NCBI RefSeq assembly: GCF_900496995.4
Contig: NC_044024.1
Span: forward strand, 744,001-808,000
Source: Aquila chrysaetos chrysaetos
Lineage: Eukaryota > Chordata > Aves > Accipitriformes > Accipitridae
Direction: 5' to 3'
DNA: 64,000 bases
Part shown: positions 1 to 42,000 of the stretch, one piece after another
Layout of the letters: the number at the start of each line of letters is the position of its first letter
How positions within the stretch are numbered: the stretch's first letter is position 1
The notes under the pieces: generated by a model
Databases searched by the model: none
Told to the model about the DNA's origin: nothing
What the model saw: the letters and a program-made list of their open reading frames with translations, nothing else
Made by a program: the position numbers and the translations under genes

Positions 1-31096
<31,096 letters not shown>

Positions 31097-31289
31097 CTAC
31101 GGCGCCTTCCCCCCGCCCCGGCCGCTCCGCGCCGCGGCCATGCCGCCGCCCCGGCGGGCACCGCCCCCGGCAGCCTCGGGCGGGGCCTGCACCGCCCCGC
31201 CGGTGTCCGTGTCCCCCCCCCAACCTCCGCCGCTGCCCGCCCGGGGCCGGCCCCGCGGCGAACCGCGCCCTCGGCGGAGGCGACCCCCG

Positions 31290-31325
31290 CTTCCGGCCGC
31301 CCCCGCCGCTGCCGGGACTTGTAGT
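31290..31325 (-). promoter_or_regulatory. OPHN1: ETS and ZNF143-like sites, probable OPHN1 promoter core
   Basis: CTTCCGG at 31290-31296 is an ETS core (CCGGAAG on the minus strand). On the minus strand 31325-31309 reads ACTACAAGTCCCGGCAG, close to the ZNF143/THAP11 consensus ACTACA..TCCCAG. Both lie about 235-270 bp upstream of the OPHN1 start codon, a typical place for a CpG-island promoter core. Binding is inferred. Confidence 0.45.
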
Positions 31326-31922
31326 TCGGCAGGCAGGACCCCCGGCGAACCCCCCTCCCACCGCCCCGGCGCTCTCGGTCAGGCGGGTGCCGTGGACAAA
31401 ACCGGCGGCGGAGTTACCGCAGCTGTGCCGGCAGCGCCCGGCCGCCGGGGCGGGCCGGTCCCTCGCCGTTCCCCCCGGTAACTGCTGATCACTGTTGGCC
31501 GCCGCTCGGGCTCCGCTCCGGAGGCCGGGTGGCCGTGAGCTCCGAGGCTCTCTGCGCCGATTACCTCCCCGGTGGCCGCTTCGTTAACGTTCACGAATGT
31601 CCCCGGGTTTCTCCCCGGCCGGCCGGAGGAGGGGGCGACGGGCCTGCCTCTGCCACGGGGAGCCCGGGTCAGCGGAGAGGGATCGGCCTCCGAGCGCCCT
31701 CGGCGGCCATCAGAAGGCGGTTTTCAGCTCATTTCCAGCACCGCGCTTCGGGGCTGTTGCCTCCTTCGACGCTCCGAGTTTCGGCCCCGTTACAGTAGGC
31801 CGGGGGAAGCCGGGACGGGCCGGCGGCCGGGCGCCGCCTCCCTCACCGTCCCCCGCAGCGGGGCCGGGCCCGCGCTGCCGCGGAGGGGGGTATTTCACCT
31901 CAGCGAGGCCTGGGGGCCGAGG

Positions 31923-31936
31923 GCGCCCCCTGCCGG
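31923..31936 (-). promoter_or_regulatory. CTCF-like core motif between the two promoters
   Basis: The plus strand reads GCGCCCCCTGCCGG; the minus strand reads CCGGCAGGGGGCGC. This matches the CTCF core CCASYAGRGGGCGC at all but one position. It sits between the OPHN1 and YIPF6 start regions, nearer YIPF6, where an insulator or promoter-proximal CTCF site is plausible. Confidence 0.5.
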
Positions 31937-31947
31937 CGGGGCGGAAC

Positions 31948-31963
31948 GGGGAGGGAGGGAGGG
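31948..31963 (+). other. G-quadruplex motif next to the CTCF-like site
   Basis: GGGGAGGGAGGGAGGG: four G runs with single-A loops, 11 bp past the CTCF-like core and about 115 bp upstream of the YIPF6 start codon. Confidence 0.65.
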
Positions 31964-32035
31964 AGGCGGCCCGCCCGCGTTGCCACGGACGCCCTGGCGG
32001 CGCGCGACGCGGGCGGCGGCCGCCGCGCGCCTTGA

Positions 32036-32043
32036 TGACGTCA
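32036..32043. promoter_or_regulatory. YIPF6: perfect CRE (TGACGTCA), YIPF6 promoter
   Basis: A full palindromic CREB/ATF site 33 nt before the YIPF6 start codon, inside the CpG island. It suggests CREB/ATF input to YIPF6 and a very short 5' UTR, or a transcript start at or just after the site. Confidence 0.6.
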
Positions 32044-32073
32044 GCGCGCTCGCTCCACGTCGCCTGGGCAGCC

Positions 32074-32084
32074 AAGATGGCGGC
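32074..32084 (+). promoter_or_regulatory. YIPF6: YY1-type motif AAGATGGCGGC over the YIPF6 start codon
   Basis: AAGATGGCGGC is the classic YY1 site. It contains the YIPF6 ATG (32077-32079) and also supplies a good Kozak context (A at -3, G at +4). Genes with this arrangement usually have short 5' UTRs and a TATA-less start. Confidence 0.6.
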
Positions 32085-32115
32085 AGCGGAGGGGAGCGGC
32101 GTCGGCGGGCCGTTG
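32077..32115 (+). CDS. YIPF6: YIPF6 exon 1, coding (residues 1-13)
   Basis: Encodes MAAAEGSGVGGPL and ends at TTG|GTGAGT, phase 0. The N-terminus is several residues shorter than human, which accounts for the overall length difference. Confidence 0.95.
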
Positions 32116-35100
32116 GTGAGTGGGGCGGTGGGAGCGGGCGGGAGTCCCCGGTCTCTCCTGAGCGCGGGGGGCCGCGGGCTTCTCGCTCCTCCGTCGGCGA
32201 AGCTGGGGCAGGCTGCCGCTCAGGGGCGGGGGGAGCAGGCGGCAGCGGGGGGGCTGGGAGGCCATGGCGGCCGCCGGCTGGCGCGGAGGGCAGGGAGAGG
32301 GAGCCGTCGGCCTCCTGCCGCTCCCTCCCTGCTGCTTGCCGCCTGTCCCGGCTGCCCTGGAGTTGACTGTAGAACTGGTCGGGCTGTTTTCTGTTTGCTC
32401 CCGTCTGTGGGAGCTCGAATGCTTTAGCTTTCCGCTTGGGTGGAGGAAATCGGGTTTGTTGACGTTCGGCGCTCAACAGCCTTGACTTTGAGTTCGGGCT
32501 ATAGATCTCCGTACGGTTCTTACGAGTTGTTTCCCCACGGAGCCCGTGAAGGACAGGGTACTCGGGCGCGTTGGTGCAGTTGGACAGCTATCAGGTGTTA
32601 CGCTACTTGAAACACACAAACAAGCTTTACACTTCCTTTAGTTGTTGCTGTCTTATCAGAGAACAGAAAGCAGGTTATCGGGAGTTACTGAAGAAAATGG
32701 AAATGCTTTGCTTATACTTATCTACTCACCTCTTTAGACTGTGAGCTGTTTAAATCAAGCAGGCAACAGCTGGGCTCTGTTGTTGACTGTGTTATTAAGT
32801 GTTGTATCTTTGAATTCTAAGCAGCTGTTTTCATCCTAAACCCAGCTGAAAAACATCTGAAGTGAGTATGAACTGGCTTGTGTTTCTCTCTTTCTTAATG
32901 TTTTAAAAAACATTTAGTTTGCAGGTCTCGCAGATGTGTCAATATCTGAAGATATTCCAGTGGAAGGGGAGATTACTGTTCCTGTCGGATCTCGCTCTCC
33001 TGATGAAGACTACTCCACATTGGATGAGCCTGTTAGGGACACTATTGTGAGTCTGTGCCCCTGTCTATGGTAAAACACGTGTTTTGCCAATATCTTTGGA
33101 AGACTGCTATGCAAAAACTGTATTTTTGCTTGACTTGTACTTCATTGGAACTAGCTATGTAAAATGAATTTTTGTGGGTCAAAAAATATCTGAATTACGG
33201 CCCCAGAGTTTCTCTATGATCTCAAAATCTTTGCAAGGGTAAAGGCCTTAGACAAACCTTGGAAGAAAACTGTCCCAGCTAATAAGATTTTTCATTCATT
33301 TTCTTTTCCTAGAGGAGCAAACAAATTGTTGTTCTTAATTGGGTGTTATTAAAGGATAAAACATTGTGGTTGTTAAGGAATGTAGAAAAAGTAGGTGTTG
33401 TTTGTTGCAGAAGATGCTACAGAAATTTTTGGGTTGGATCCTACCTTGATTTACCATCGATACTCCTTTACTTCTCTCTTACTGCTTTTAGTTGTGAACT
33501 GTAATTTTTATGAAAGGATAAAGTGTTGCTTCTTTATTTCAGATGAGAGATCTGAAGGCCGTTGGGAAGAAATTTGTCCATGTCATGTATCCGAAGAAGA
33601 GTAGTGCGCTCCTGAGAGACTGTACGTACAAGAAGATTTTCAAAATCTTGAAAGGATGTTTTGCCAACAGACTTTGCCTACATGGGAAAAGGAAGAGTTC
33701 AGTGGGACAGGGATTCAGAACTGTCTGTTCCATGTTCTTTCTGTTGTAGAATGCTGAATAGCAAACATGAAAAATCAGAGTGTTACCAAAGCTCTTTAAA
33801 AGTGGAACATGTGCCAGCATATGTACAGCAGGTAGCTTTAGCACCTGGCAGGCTTTGAATGGATTATATTATAGAATATGGCATATAAGATGCTAAGTAA
33901 GAAAATTATAAGGAAGTATAATATGCAAAATGATACATTGGGAGTTGGAAAAGAGTCCTTTATTACTCTAGGGGAAAATGAAACAGAGCATCCTTCTATG
34001 ATATTTATGATTTTATTTTTTCCTTTACCTACAGGGGATCTGTGGGGCCCTTTGGTGCTTTGTGTCTCTCTTGCGCTGTAAGTACTTATAGTGGGTGGAT
34101 TGGGGATTTTATAGTCTTTTACGGTGGAGAAATGAGAAATTAAAAATTTCTGACTACATGTGTTGAGATCAAGTTCATCTGATCCTTCTCTGGTCTTCTG
34201 CAAGCACTGCCTGTTTAGATTTTCATATAAAATTGTGAGAGACTGAAAGAGTTAATGTCTCAAACATTGTGGTGGGGCAAGTTCTGCTTAACGATGAACT
34301 CTGCATAACAAGGAACCCTGCCTAGCTAGGAGCCACAGGTGAAAAGAAGCCCATCAGCACAGGACATCAGCAACAGGATGGGGAGGTGCTTGCGGGAGGG
34401 TGTTCTGATATGCTGTTTCTGACACTTCAAGCCCATTAGGACCTTCTGTTTTTACATTTAGGATTTAAGGGTGAACTCTTCCTAGTCCCCTGTCTTAACA
34501 ATGATTTTACTGAAAGGTATCCCGATTCATGTTGCCCTTGAGTCTAATGCGTTTGGCCAACTTTCACCCTAACTTGCAGGCCAAAACCTTTGTCTAAGAG
34601 CTGCAGTGTATGTGCTATGTATCCTGGAGGTGGAAAAAGAGAGACTGTTGTAGTAGTTCATAGGTGGGAGATGATGGTGGCTTCCAAGAGTTTCTGGTGC
34701 TCCACTGGAGCATATGTGTGCAGATCTGCCTGGGGTAGGGTGGAAACGTTGGTCAGATCTATCAGCTAATTGAGGCACACCTGTGTACTCAATGTACAGA
34801 AACCATTCAGTAAAATGTTGACAAAGCTTTAGCAGAAGTAGACAGTGTAATTCAAATATTCAAACCAATGCATGCTCACTTTTCCAGGCTTTGTGTTGCT
34901 TGTGTCCTGTAGTTACTACAAGCTTTTCTTAAAGCTTTTGTGTTTTATCATGCACTACACTGCCTGCTTTGAGAGGTTACCAAACTTGTGGTACTTCAAT
35001 TTGCATCTCCTAGCCTGGTGTCTATGGTTTTATTCTCCTCAACATGCTTACAGACTCCTCAAGACAAATAAACAAATGGACTGAAATCCCCTCAATTGAG

Positions 35101-36391
35101 CCACAACCATTTTCCTTTCTTGTACAAAATTGAGGATACTACTAAAAATAGGCAAGCAGATGAAAAATTATCAGTCTGCAGCCTAACTGGGGACCAATGT
35201 TTCGGATTCCTATTCTGTCATCTACTCCAAGTCTATTAAAACTCCATCATCGATTGCAAATGACTCCTTTTATCTGTTACCTACAACAGGATGCTTCAGG
35301 GTGGATCAGCAGATAGTAAAGACGATGGAGGGCCCCAGTTTGCTGAGGTCTTTGTCATCATCTGGTTTGGTGCAGTTGTCATCACACTAAACTCAAAGCT
35401 TCTTGGAGGAACTATGTGAGTGCTGGTTTATTTAGTAGCAGTTAAAATACTCCCATGCATGGAGTTTCTGCAATGCTTTGGTTTGACTACTTCTTTCCCA
35501 TTTATGTCTCTCCTTTCCAGATCCTTTTTTCAGAGCCTGTGCGTTCTGGGTTACTGTGTCCTGCCACTGACAGTAGCGATGCTGGTGTGCAGGCTGGTAC
35601 TGCTGGCAGGTTCTGGAACTGTCAGCTTCATTATACGTCTTATTGTAGTAGTAGCTATGTTTGGTTGGTCAACGTTAGGTGAGTACCTTTTTGTGTTATA
35701 ACGCTGTTGTGCGCACTGAGTAGCATGATGCTTAAGGAGGTAGATCTGCATGCATTCTGTTGAGTAAAGCCAATGGATATTGTAGTTTCAGGTGTTTCTT
35801 AGGCTGCTGAAGTATTGTAGAAACAGTTCTTCCAGTCCTTGTGTTGGCAGAGATTCAGCCTCTGCCTGTGCTCCTGTTGATTTTCATGGTCATATGCAAA
35901 TTGCCTGCGGCAGAAGGATGATAACTTAATATTAAAACCCATGTGAGACTACTGGGTATTTTATGCTGTGATCTGTATTATAAATACTATTAGAAAATGC
36001 TAATTTCATACAGATGCCTTTGCATTATTTCTCCTGCTCTTAATCTGTAAGTCTGACTCTTGTTACAGAATGTTAATCAGGATTTATCTTTCTATATGAT
36101 AAAGTTTTAATTGGTGATTATAGACCATTGGTATTGAGCAATGGATTACTCTGTTTTCTCTTTCAGCATAATTGTAATGCAGATCCTAATTCAAAATTGT
36201 TAATATCTGCAGTGGATCTTAGACTTTTAGTTTTATGCTGCTCACATTTCAAGTATTTTTCTTTTTCACCAGCATCTACAGCTTTCCTGGCAGACAGTCA
36301 ACCTCCAAACCGCAAAGCTCTTGTTGTGTACCCCATCTTCCTCTTCTACTTTGTTATCAGCTGGATGATTCTCACCTTTACACCTCAGTGA
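32077..36391 (+). CDS. YIPF6: YIPF6, Yip1-domain family member 6, complete (7 exons, 230 aa)
   Basis: YIPF6 is a five-pass Golgi/ER membrane protein of the Yip1 family, linked to Rab proteins and vesicle traffic. Exons: 32077-32115, 32918-33046, 33543-33621, 34035-34077, 35290-35415, 35521-35678 and 36273-36391. The joined length is 693 nt including TGA, giving 230 residues; human is 236 as I recall. All introns are GT-AG and in phase. The cytosolic N-terminus is acidic (residues 14-56). The family motifs DLWGPL (84-89) and GYCVLP (149-154) are present. Hydrophobic segments lie at about 85-100, 115-137, 141-168, 174-191 and 207-226, and the protein ends in FTPQ. The start is chosen by Kozak context, splice phase and the family's MA-rich N-terminus. 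It lies head to head with OPHN1. Confidence 0.98.
32116..32917 (+). other. YIPF6: YIPF6 intron 1
   Basis: 0.8 kb. The first 230 nt are still CpG-rich and the remainder becomes AT-rich. Open frames reading through from exon 1 are intronic. Confidence 0.9.
32918..33046 (+). CDS. YIPF6: YIPF6 exon 2 (residues 14-56)
   Basis: 129 nt, phase 0-0, acceptor CATTTAG and donor ATT|GTGAGT. Encodes FAGLADVSISEDIPVEGEIT and onward to DEPVRDTI, the acidic cytosolic tail. Confidence 0.97.
33047..33542 (+). other. YIPF6: YIPF6 intron 2
   Basis: 496 nt, AT-rich, nothing else recognised. Confidence 0.9.
33543..33621 (+). CDS. YIPF6: YIPF6 exon 3 (residues 57-83)
   Basis: 79 nt, acceptor TTATTTCAG, donor T|GTACGT. 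Encodes MRDLKAVGKKFVHVMYPKKS and onward, ending within the codon of tryptophan 83. Confidence 0.97.
33622..34034 (+). other. YIPF6: YIPF6 intron 3
   Basis: 413 nt, AT-rich, begins GTACGT, nothing else recognised. Confidence 0.9.
34035..34077 (+). CDS. YIPF6: YIPF6 exon 4 (residues 83-97, first membrane segment)
   Basis: A 43-nt exon, acceptor CCTACAG, donor CT|GTAAGT. Encodes the conserved WDLWGPL motif and the start of the first hydrophobic helix (VLCVSLAL). Too short to show as an open frame. Confidence 0.96.
34078..35289 (+). other. YIPF6: YIPF6 intron 4
   Basis: 1.2 kb, the largest YIPF6 intron; no other gene or repeat recognised. Confidence 0.9.
35290..35415 (+). CDS. YIPF6: YIPF6 exon 5 (residues 97-139)
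   Basis: 126 nt, acceptor TACAACAG, donor AT|GTGAGT. Encodes a hydrophilic lumenal or cytosolic loop (SADSKDDGGPQ) and the second membrane segment (FAEVFVIIWFGAVVITL). Confidence 0.97.
35521..35678 (+). CDS. YIPF6: YIPF6 exon 6 (residues 139-192)
   Basis: 158 nt, acceptor CCTTTCCAG, donor G|GTGAGT. Encodes the third and fourth membrane segments and the GYCVLP motif. The preceding intron is only 105 nt. Confidence 0.97.
35679..36272 (+). other. YIPF6: YIPF6 intron 6
   Basis: 594 nt, AT-rich, nothing else recognised. Confidence 0.9.
36273..36391 (+). CDS. YIPF6: YIPF6 exon 7, coding part (residues 192-230)
   Basis: Acceptor TTTTTCACCAG. Encodes the LADSQPPNRKALVVYP segment, the last membrane helix and the C-terminal FTPQ, then TGA at 36389-36391. 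Confidence 0.98.
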
Positions 36392-36628
36392 TCTCCAATC
36401 AGAAGAGACTGTGTAATATGGACTGGAGTTTTTTCATGAGCACTGCAGTTCATCATTGGCTTTATCTCTTTCTAATTTATATATAGATAGATACTGTAAA
36501 AAGGCAGGTTATGGGATAAAGCCAGAGAACTGCAAAAGTTGGTCGTTTGTGTGTCGCTCTTTTTGAAAGATACAGAGGTCCAGCTGCTGAGGGGTTTTTT
36601 TATTTAGCCCGGCTCTTTAGTTGCGTTA

Positions 36629-36634
36629 AATAAA
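36629..36634 (+). other. YIPF6: candidate proximal poly(A) signal AATAAA
   Basis: First AATAAA after the YIPF6 stop codon, about 240 nt downstream, giving a short 3' UTR if used. Confidence 0.45.
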
Positions 36635-37269
36635 AAATGCCCGCTGTGACAGGGATTTTTCCACCTAAGGAATAGAGTGGGAGATCCTGGAATTTCAAGA
36701 CGTTGGGTAGATGAAGATGAAGTTATAGGATCGCACGACTTGGCAGAATTCTTGCTTGTGCTTGGATTCTCACTGAAGATGAATATGCCTTATGAAATAA
36801 TAGAACTTCATTGCTGTTCCGTGTTGGATAGGGAAGAAATGTGTTCAACTCCTTTTTCATTCACTTACAGAGTGGTGAAATGTATATAAAGTGCATCATA
36901 GGACTGTGAGCTTTCACTTTGAAACTAGATTTCAGCAAAAAATAAGTTGGGTCCATTTTGCAGTTAATTGGAGCTGGGCAGACGGGAACTGCCTTTGCTC
37001 ATATACATGTGTTGTGTATTTGTTTCATCCCTTTGTGTGTCAAGAAAGAGTGTTTCAGCCAAATGCCTTCAACACCATAGTTACACTGACTAATCCATGT
37101 ATCTTGAGAGGGAGTGTGTTTACACTGGATAGTTACAAATCTTTTCATGTGATGGTAGATTAGAGAGTTAAAAGTCCTGGAGAAACAGTCAAAACTGGTT
37201 TGCAACAGGGACTTAGCTATCACTCTGCATACTGAGAATGGGAAATTGTTTGGAGAGCACCAAGTAAAG

Positions 37270-37287
37270 TGTGTGTATATATATATG
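37270..37287. repeat. short (GT)(AT) dinucleotide repeat
   Basis: GTGTGTGTATATATATATG within the probable YIPF6 3' UTR. Confidence 0.75.
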
Positions 37288-38862
37288 TTAAAAAAACCAA
37301 ACAAAAACAAAACAACAGAACAAAAGCTTGTGTGAAGTAAGTTGAGGTTTTGATACTCAAGATGTTGGGGTGCTAACATACTGCACCAAGACTTATCCCC
37401 AAAAATTTTAAAACAGGTTGGAGGAAGGAAACTAAATCGTGATGAAGGTGGTGGCTGCTGTGAAGGAGGTTATGAATTCCGGTCTTAACTGCTTGTATGT
37501 GACTTTTCATTTGGTTGTTTACATGGACAGCGTTTCAACATAAATGTGTACAAATTTGCATATTGTTTCTTTGTACTTATGAGATGTGAGAAACTTTTCT
37601 ATAGGTTTGGTTTTTTTGTTTGTTTGGGGGTTTTTTTTGCTTAATACTTTTTGTAAAAGGGGAGGAGGCTTTCTTCTCCAATTCCCTGTAGGTGCACTTT
37701 TGTACCTTGCCTGGAGAACCATATACAGGTGTAGAAGTGTGTCATTTATATTTCAGCATAGGGATTGAGACCTGGAGAATTGTGTTTTGAAAACTGTACA
37801 GAAATTATTTTTGTTGTCCATTATTTTCAGTAAGCAATCCAAGGGGAGAGCTTTGAAACATCTGGGGGTGAAAAAGCTGCTGTTAAAATGTTACTTTTCC
37901 TGAAAATTAGCATCATATTTCCTTTTTGCTATAGTAATGCAGATAGACCTGAAAATGATGTACGTGGGTCCTGCTGAGGTGTAAATATGCCTAATTTATA
38001 TTTATATATAAAAGTGCAGTTTCTGCTATAAACACTATAAGTATTTGATAGTTGAGATGGAAATTTCTAAATGCAGATTAGAAGTACCGTTTTGCATTTC
38101 TGGGAGTGTGGAGAAGAGGGAAGGAAAAATCAGTTGCTCTCGGCAGGGACCCAGCTTTGCTGCAGAATGGTTGTTATCAGTGAGTATGTGTGAAGCTGTT
38201 CTTGCTGCCTGCCTTACACCTCCGTCCGGGGCTGTTCTAAGGTGCTGCAAGAGGCGCTGTAGTGTTTCATAGACATGGGTATAAAATGGAAAAGGAGAAT
38301 TTCTAAACTTCCATTAAATTATTACTAGTATGGAATGTGATTTTTCTTTTAAGTGCACAGTTTTCCATTTATTTAAACATTAGTTTAGCTTTATGAAGCT
38401 GAAAAGAAATATTCAAGGGAAGTAGATAGTAATGCTATTGATGGCTACAGTGGGATTCTTTGAGCCAAATCTTTCTTTCCTACTGCAGCACAAGAATTTA
38501 ACCATGCTTTTAGAGAAATCCTTGGAATTCTATCTCTGAAGCGTCTTGTGACTTAGGCTGATATTATATCTGAAAGATAATTGGAGTAACGTTTAATTGA
38601 TCCAGTATGTTCTTGAAAAGAAGGAAAATTATTTTTAAGAAGAATTAAAATCCCAGCTTTTTCCTTGCTTGTTTTTGACTTGGATATAAGTCTCATGATG
38701 GTTTGTTCTGTATCATTGCTCTTGACTTACACAAGAGAGAAGAAAATTATTTTCATATTAACTAGATCTACTGTTCAATTGGTCACCAAAGTTTTTAGTT
38801 GAGAAGTGTTTTTAATCTGAAATGATAGGCAGAAATACACTGGTTGTATGGTGAAGGTGTGA

Positions 38863-38884
38863 TTTTTTTTTTTTTTTTTTTTTT
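38863..38884. repeat. poly-T tract (22 nt) followed by GGTT repeats
   Basis: Pure run of 22 T followed by GGTTGGTTGG. It could be the reverse-strand tail of an old retrocopy or slippage; no coding match upstream on the minus strand was recognised. Confidence 0.8.
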
Positions 38885-39055
38885 GGTTGGTTGGTTTTTG
38901 ACTCATGGCAATCCTTTAGTATGGATTTAGTATGATAGCCATCATCTTCTAAAGCTGTAAAATCTTTAGCTGGGTTTATATCACTTGCCCTAAGGTTTTA
39001 GCTGGCAGGATGCAGGTAGGGAACTAGATTTTCTGAGTTTTCACGCCTCCAGTTG

Positions 39056-39061
39056 AATAAA
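39056..39061 (+). other. YIPF6: candidate distal poly(A) signal AATAAA
   Basis: GAATAAAGTTACATGTC, about 2.7 kb after the YIPF6 stop codon and still inside the AT-rich block. It would end a long 3' UTR. Confidence 0.4.
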
Positions 39062-39080
39062 GTTACATGTCTTATGTACG

Positions 39081-42000
39081 CAGGTTTTTTTTAATCGTTT
39101 CCTCTAGCAGAGTAGAGGATGTTAATGTCCTCGGCCGGGAATTCTAGTTGCTGTAGCTCATTGCCTGATTTGCCTTGCCTCTCTCAGCTTTCTGTCGTGT
39201 GAGATGTGCTTGATGCCAATATGCTTAAAAGGACACAGTATATCTTGTAAAAAATAATTTTCCCACTACAATCTTATAATTGGCTTTGGAAGAGCTTTAC
39301 TAGGAGTGGCTTGGCCTTTCAACTTGAAGATGAAAACCTATTGAAAAATATAGCCCTTCTTATGAGTAGAATATAATTGCTTGGAAAGGCAGAAAGAGCA
39401 AGCGATGAGCACCAGTAGAAATGAGCATCAGATTGATTGATTGAAGATTAACTGTCTTATGTGACTTCAAAAAATTAAGAAGCCAAAACTGGAATTTGTT
39501 CCTCAGCCAAACTTTGATGTTCTGTAGAGCCACTGCTTTTATTGAATTGGCTTGCCCCTCAGCAAACAGGTGGTTCCCAAAGCAAACTAGATATAGGCAC
39601 ATTAAAGCATGATTGAAAAATTTCAGGTTTAGGCAAGTGAAATACCTCAAGCTTATTTGATATTTGCAGACTGCCCAGAATTCCTGTTGATTATAGTCCT
39701 TTAAAATGATGGTATTACATGAGAGCGCTCAGAGTGCCTGTTCATTGAATGGTACTTCATCTTGTTCAGCCAGTTAGAGAATGCATTCCTCCAAAAATGC
39801 ATGCAGGTAAGTAATCCTTATAACCACAACATATATTTTTAATTTGTTGTGAAAAGGTATGTGATAACTCAATTGTCATGCTTTCTAAGGGGAAAAAGTC
39901 TCTTCCTTCTTGTTTAAAGCTGGCTGAGGGAAGGAGAAAAGCAGATGTCTTGCCTTTAATGAAGTGTTTTAACTTTTCTGTAGAGAAAGTGGATGATTTT
40001 CTGATGCGTAAACCGGGCTTTCTTTCCTACTAAGATTTTTTTAATACTGTTTATCAGCTGAAGTTGTATGTGTTTGAATCTGAATTTAATTTTGATCTAT
40101 TTAATACCAATGAAAAGGAAAAGAATTTATTTGTTTTAACTTTATAAATTAAAACACACTGAAAGGCATTTGGGCAATCTTACGTGTGGTTTAAAAGTAC
40201 TGTGCAGGCTTTACTTCAGGTTAGTGGTAAGGAATGGCCTGTCCCGCAGTAGCTCCCCGGGCCTGGCTGCGGGGCTGGGAGGCAGCACCTTCGGCTGGCA
40301 GAGCCTCTCTTAAAGCTCGGAGGGACTCCGAAGGGATCCTGCCAATACTTGGACATAAAAAGGCATTTTATATGGCCTGGAATGCTTTTAAACATTTGAT
40401 TTGTGTTTCTGTGCATCAGTGAGTTAATAGATGTTGGTAGAAGCACCAGGCTGAGGTATAAATCCTTTTCCCTCTGCTAGAAGAACATTGCTGCTATTGC
40501 AGATACACAACAATATTTGATGTTCTTATGTCCTAGGCAGTTGTGCTAGTGTTATCTTGGGACAAGGACCAGAGCAAGCATTTGGTCTGTGTATGCTGGG
40601 CCGTTTGTTGTCCTATGCCGGGCGGTGCTGTAGGGGAGCAACACTTCTGTGTTCTGGGGAGGGAAAGAAAGCCCTGAAGTTCTTGTTACAGGTCCATGAG
40701 AGAGATGCCCATGGGCCAGTAAGGCACACTGAGGTTCTGCAAGGACGAGACACCAAAGGGGAGCTGCCTGTTGGTAACAGCAGCAGGACGGAAGGGTGGA
40801 AGCCTCCCCAAGTCCCTGCCCAGCGCTTCTCCCTGGCCCAACACCGAGCGCTCCGTACCCCAGAGCAGGACACGTCAGGCACGTGTGCCAGAGCCCATCG
40901 AAGCTGGACCATGACATCAGTTTGCTCGTGCTTAAAGCTTCCCTGTGCTCCCATCTGGTCCTGGATTCTGCTAAGGGGAATGAACAGCTCTGCTGGCTTA
41001 CCCTTAAACTGGTATTCATGCAGGCAGCCCCTCTCTCTTGTTGCCTGCAGCTTTAGGGGAGGAAGGTCTTGGTAACCCCCTAATTAACACAAGCCTGCCC
41101 AAGCGGTGCTTACTGGGACTGAGTGTGCCGTGATTAAAATACGAAGGGACTAAATAAGGCATGGGTAAAGAGGGAGCAGAAACTTGGTAGGAAGGTGGCC
41201 TAATAAGTGGATGGCAATTAAAAACCATCACTGACCAGTACTGGAATTTGAGGCAATCACCTGAAGCACATCCATGCCCTTGCAGTGTGCCGTGGGGTGA
41301 CAGCGGGGACTCTCTTGCACCAGCCTGGCACCTTGGCTGAGGAGCCTTCTCATGAAGGAGGTGGCAGCAGGGACATGGCTAAGGGTGCTCCAGGGCCCTC
41401 AGTTGTTGGGCTGGAGAAGGCCAAAATGTCCCGGTGGTCACAAGAGGGCGGCATGACCTTGCAGTCCCTCAGAGCTTGGCTTTTTTCTCTCTTTTTCTCC
41501 CCTTGGTTTTTTCTGTTCCATCGGAGGGGAGCTAGGATGCAGCAGCCTGTTGTTTTGTGTCCTGTTGAGGCTGCTTGCAGGCAGCCTTGGGGAGGTGAGT
41601 TCTGAGCTTCCAACCGTGGCTGTCACCGACGACGTGGGAGGAGGCTCGTACCGTTGTGCCTGACCTACTCATGCTATAGGGTCTCTGCATTTTCTGTAAT
41701 ATTTATGCAATTTTGAGCAAGAAGATTACTTTCATTCAACAAGGAGCATTTTTTTTAAAAAGCCTATTTACTATGGCAGTGGGGAAATGATTAAGCATGT
41801 CTTTTATCCTCCCCAAGATGATAATGATCAAGATACAAATTAGAGTAAGTTCACTTAGAGTTGTGCATAGGAAATCATTAAGACTTTCTGGATTATTTCC
41901 ATCTATTAGTCAATTAATGTGTTTATGCTCTGAAGCGTACCATCCTCTTGCACTTCTGCATATCATGGAGCAATTGCTCAATGCAATTTCTTTAACCCTT

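Larger units (their letters stand above)
36392..39080 (+). other. YIPF6: probable YIPF6 3' UTR
   Basis: AT-rich, uniform in composition and without recognisable coding content, directly after the stop codon. Candidate AATAAA signals at 36629-36634 and 39056-39061 would give a short or a long 3' UTR. The 70-codon frame at 36677-36889 shows no recognised domain and is probably chance. The true end is unknown. Confidence 0.5.

Noticed and set aside
36677..36889. 70-codon frame after YIPF6
   Set aside because: Lies in the probable 3' UTR; no domain and no initiation context that would make it a separate gene.
41438..41452. CACAAGAGGGCGG as a second CTCF site
   Set aside because: Fits the core at most positions but lacks the flanking matches; too weak to list as a feature.
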